Assembly (NCBI GenBank): GCA_028877005.1
Contig: JAGWPI010000318.1
Coordinates: forward strand, 1 to 8,648
Length of the DNA: 8,648 nt
Direction of reading: 5' to 3'
From: Bacteroidota bacterium
GTDB taxonomy: Bacteria; Bacteroidota; Bacteroidia; Chitinophagales; Chitinophagaceae
Shown: piece by piece, positions 7,203 to 8,648 of the stretch
Numbering within the stretch: the first letter of the stretch is position 1
Layout of the letters: each line of letters starts with the position of its first letter
Notes under the pieces: model-generated
What the model saw: the letters and a program-made list of their open reading frames with translations, nothing else
Told to the model about the DNA's origin: nothing
Database searches by the model: none
Translations under genes and position numbers: made by a program

Positions 7203-7385
7203 GTAAAATTTGTTATTCAGTTATTGTGTTGAATACAGAAAACCAATGTATTTTTACGTAACATCGAATGTAGCTCATATAAAATGCTATTTAAGTACAA
7301 AATGAACTATGTTTTACACTGCTTAAATGATACTAAATTTGCGAAAAGCCTTAATGGGCATACATTTTAGATAAATAGAATTACG
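7203..7385. other. Divergent intergenic spacer between leuA and the TPR-like gene
   Basis: The 183-base spacer serves both directions. The plus side carries a clear -7 box (7334-7341). On the minus side I see no exact TAnnTTTG box for leuA; the nearest approximation is TACATTGG at 7248-7241, without a matching -33 element. No terminator hairpin or branched-chain-rich leader frame precedes leuA, so the attenuator design seen before ilvE is not repeated here. An 8-bp palindrome TTACGTAA sits at 7254-7261, 52 bases before the leuA start. It could be an operator, but it is short enough to occur by chance. Confidence 0.5.
7334..7341 (+). promoter_or_regulatory. -7 box TAAATTTG for the divergent TPR-like gene
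   Basis: TAAATTTG is an exact match to the Bacteroidota -7 pattern TAnnTTTG and is identical to the box used before the ilv leader. The expected -33 TTTG is only approximated, by TTTT at 7312-7315 with an 18-base gap. The box lies 44 bases before the ATG, which suits a short untranslated leader. Confidence is moderate because the -33 element is weak. Confidence 0.55.
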
Positions 7386-8648
7386 ATGCCTAACCGAAGT
7401 ACCGATATGTTGTTTCAGCTTATAAAATCGCTTGAAAAGGGCGAAAAACGTAATTTTAAGCTGTATATAACACGAAATGCATCGGGTGAAGATTTAAAAA
7501 TTGTGCAATTGTTCGATGCTTTAGACAAAATGAAAGATTATGATGAAGCACAATTGCTTCAAAAGCATCCAAGTATAAAAAAGCAACAGCTTTCTAATAT
7601 GAAAGCGCATTTGTATCGTGCTTTATTATCAAGCCTTCGGTTAATTCAGCAGGCCGACAATATAGATATGTATGCCCATGAACAATTAGATTTTGCTCGC
7701 ATTCTTTATAATAAAGGGTTATATCTGCAAAGTTTGAAATTGTTAGAAAAATTAAAAGAAACTGCAACTTTACATCAGCAACAAGCCTATCAGCTATTGG
7801 CTCTTCAATTTGAGAAAAAAATTGAATCCATGCATATAACACGTAGCATGGAAAATAGAGCTGAAGCATTAAGTGCTGAATCTGATATTGTTCATCATCA
7901 ATTATATTTAAGTAATAAATTGTCTAATTTGGCACTAGAATTATACAGTTGGTATATTCAAAATGGACATGCCAGAGACAAGCGTGATGTACATGCCGTT
8001 AAAGTTTTTTTTGAGTCTAATTTACCCACTGTACATATTAACCAGCTAGGATTTTATGAAAAATTATACCTTTATCAGGCTTACTGTTGGTATGGGTTTA
8101 TTTTGCAAGATTTATTAATGTATTATCGTTACACGCAAAAATGGGTGTCCTTATTTGAGGAAAACGAATACATGATGCAATTAGAAACAGGGCAATATAT
8201 TAGGGGTATGCATAATTTATTGGGCGCTCAGTTTAATTTAAACAATTTTGAAAAATTTAATGAATACTTACAAAAATTTGAAGCTTTTGCTGTATCGCCC
8301 TTAGGTAATATTAATGATAATGTACGTATACAAACATTTGTATATTTATATACCGCTCGCATTAATAAACATTTTTTAGAAGGTACTTTTACAGAGGGTT
8401 TGCAATTAGTACCCGAAATAATTCAACACTTAGAAGCATATAAATTACACTTGGATAGGCACAGAACCCTTGTGTTTTATTATAAAATTGCTTGCTTGTA
8501 TTTTGGTAGTGGTAATAATGAATGCGCCATTGATTATTTGAATAAAATTATTAACTGGAAAGTTGATTTACGTACCGATTTGCAATGTTATGCCCGTTTA
8601 TTGCATTTAATTGCTCACTATGAGTTGGGTAATGAAAATATACTGGAA
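7386..8648 (+). CDS. Helical TPR-like protein of unknown function (3' end outside window)
   Basis: An open frame of 421 codons runs without a stop to the right edge, so the C-terminus is missing. The ATG is preceded in frame by a TAG at 7368-7370 and by a -7 box, which supports this start. There is no signal peptide or membrane segment, so it is predicted cytosolic. The N-terminus (RSTDMLFQLIKSLEKGEKRNFKLY, split as residues 4-14 and 15-27) is charged. It is followed by KKQQLSNMKAHLYRALLSSL at 65-84, which I associate with a conserved Bacteroidota family of hypothetical proteins. Helix-pair segments with TPR-like spacing are visible near 103-127 (FARILYNKGLYLQSLKLLEK), 277-301 and 366-391 (YKIACLYFGSGNNECAIDYL). 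The rest is Leu-, Tyr- and Gln-rich helix. No catalytic motif is recognisable. It is transcribed away from the leu-ilv locus, so there is no sign that it shares that pathway. Confidence 0.85.
   Translation, partial: MPNRSTDMLFQLIKSLEKGEKRNFKLYITRNASGEDLKIVQLFDALDKMKDYDEAQLLQKHPSIKKQQLSNMKAHLYRALLSSLRLIQQADNIDMYAHEQLDFARILYNKGLYLQSLKLLEKLKETATLHQQQAYQLLALQFEKKIESMHITRSMENRAEALSAESDIVHHQLYLSNKLSNLALELYSWYIQNGHARDKRDVHAVKVFFESNLPTVHINQLGFYEKLYLYQAYCWYGFILQDLLMYYRYTQKWVSLFEENEYMMQLETGQYIRGMHNLLGAQFNLNNFEKFNEYLQKFEAFAVSPLGNINDNVRIQTFVYLYTARINKHFLEGTFTEGLQLVPEIIQHLEAYKLHLDRHRTLVFYYKIACLYFGSGNNECAIDYLNKIINWKVDLRTDLQCYARLLHLIAHYELGNENILE

Noticed and set aside
7254..7261. TTACGTAA palindrome upstream of leuA as an operator
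   Set aside because: Eight bases of palindrome in an AT-rich spacer are easily reached by chance, and no second copy or matching regulator was seen.
7213..7278. A 21-codon minus-strand frame just upstream of leuA that could be a leader peptide
   Set aside because: It is not enriched in Leu, Val or Ile codons and is not followed by a terminator hairpin, so nothing supports attenuation of leuA.
7594..7869. Open frame of 91 codons on the minus strand
   Set aside because: It lies antisense within the TPR-like gene, whose frame is open for 421 codons with a promoter; the antisense translation shows no domain-like features.

Overview
The window comes from an AT-rich bacterial chromosome, almost certainly a member of the Bacteroidota and probably near the Chitinophagaceae. 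Support for this comes from protein style (short LeuA, LeuB with an HGSYPQA segment, a Bacteroidota-type TPR-like protein), from A/T-rich start regions without Shine-Dalgarno sequences, and from two exact TAnnTTTG -7 promoter boxes. No mobile element, CRISPR array, tRNA or rRNA was seen.

Layout. Positions 7202 down to 1 (minus strand) hold a branched-chain amino acid locus transcribed in the order leuA, a ModF-like twin ABC ATPase, leuB, a control region, ilvE, ilvD and ilvB (cut by the window edge). leuA, the ABC gene and leuB are packed with gaps of 1 and 3 bases and look translationally coupled. The 254-base gap between leuB and ilvE is the most informative stretch. It holds a textbook Bacteroidota promoter (TTTG, 19 bases, TAAATTTG), a perfect 10-bp inverted repeat over that promoter, a 23-codon leader peptide dense in Val and Ile codons, and a terminator hairpin ending in a T run. 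The RNA can form three mutually exclusive hairpins arranged as in the E. coli ilv/his/thr attenuators. I read this as a ribosome-mediated transcription attenuator for ilvE-ilvD-ilvB and whatever follows. On the plus strand, from 7386 to the right edge, runs a divergent gene for a helical TPR-like protein of unknown function, with its own -7 box in the 183-base divergent spacer.

How the genes work together. IlvB condenses pyruvate (or pyruvate plus 2-ketobutyrate), IlvD dehydrates the dihydroxy acids, and IlvE transaminates the resulting 2-keto acids to Val, Ile and Leu. LeuA takes 2-ketoisovalerate into the leucine branch and LeuB carries out its oxidative decarboxylation. The AHAS small subunit, IlvC and LeuCD are not in view and may lie beyond the left edge. 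The attenuator sits inside the locus, so the Ile/Val genes can be tuned by charged-tRNA supply separately from the upstream leuA-ABC-leuB block. The ABC protein has no membrane segment, and its first ATP site lacks the usual catalytic glutamate; its role in this operon is unknown.
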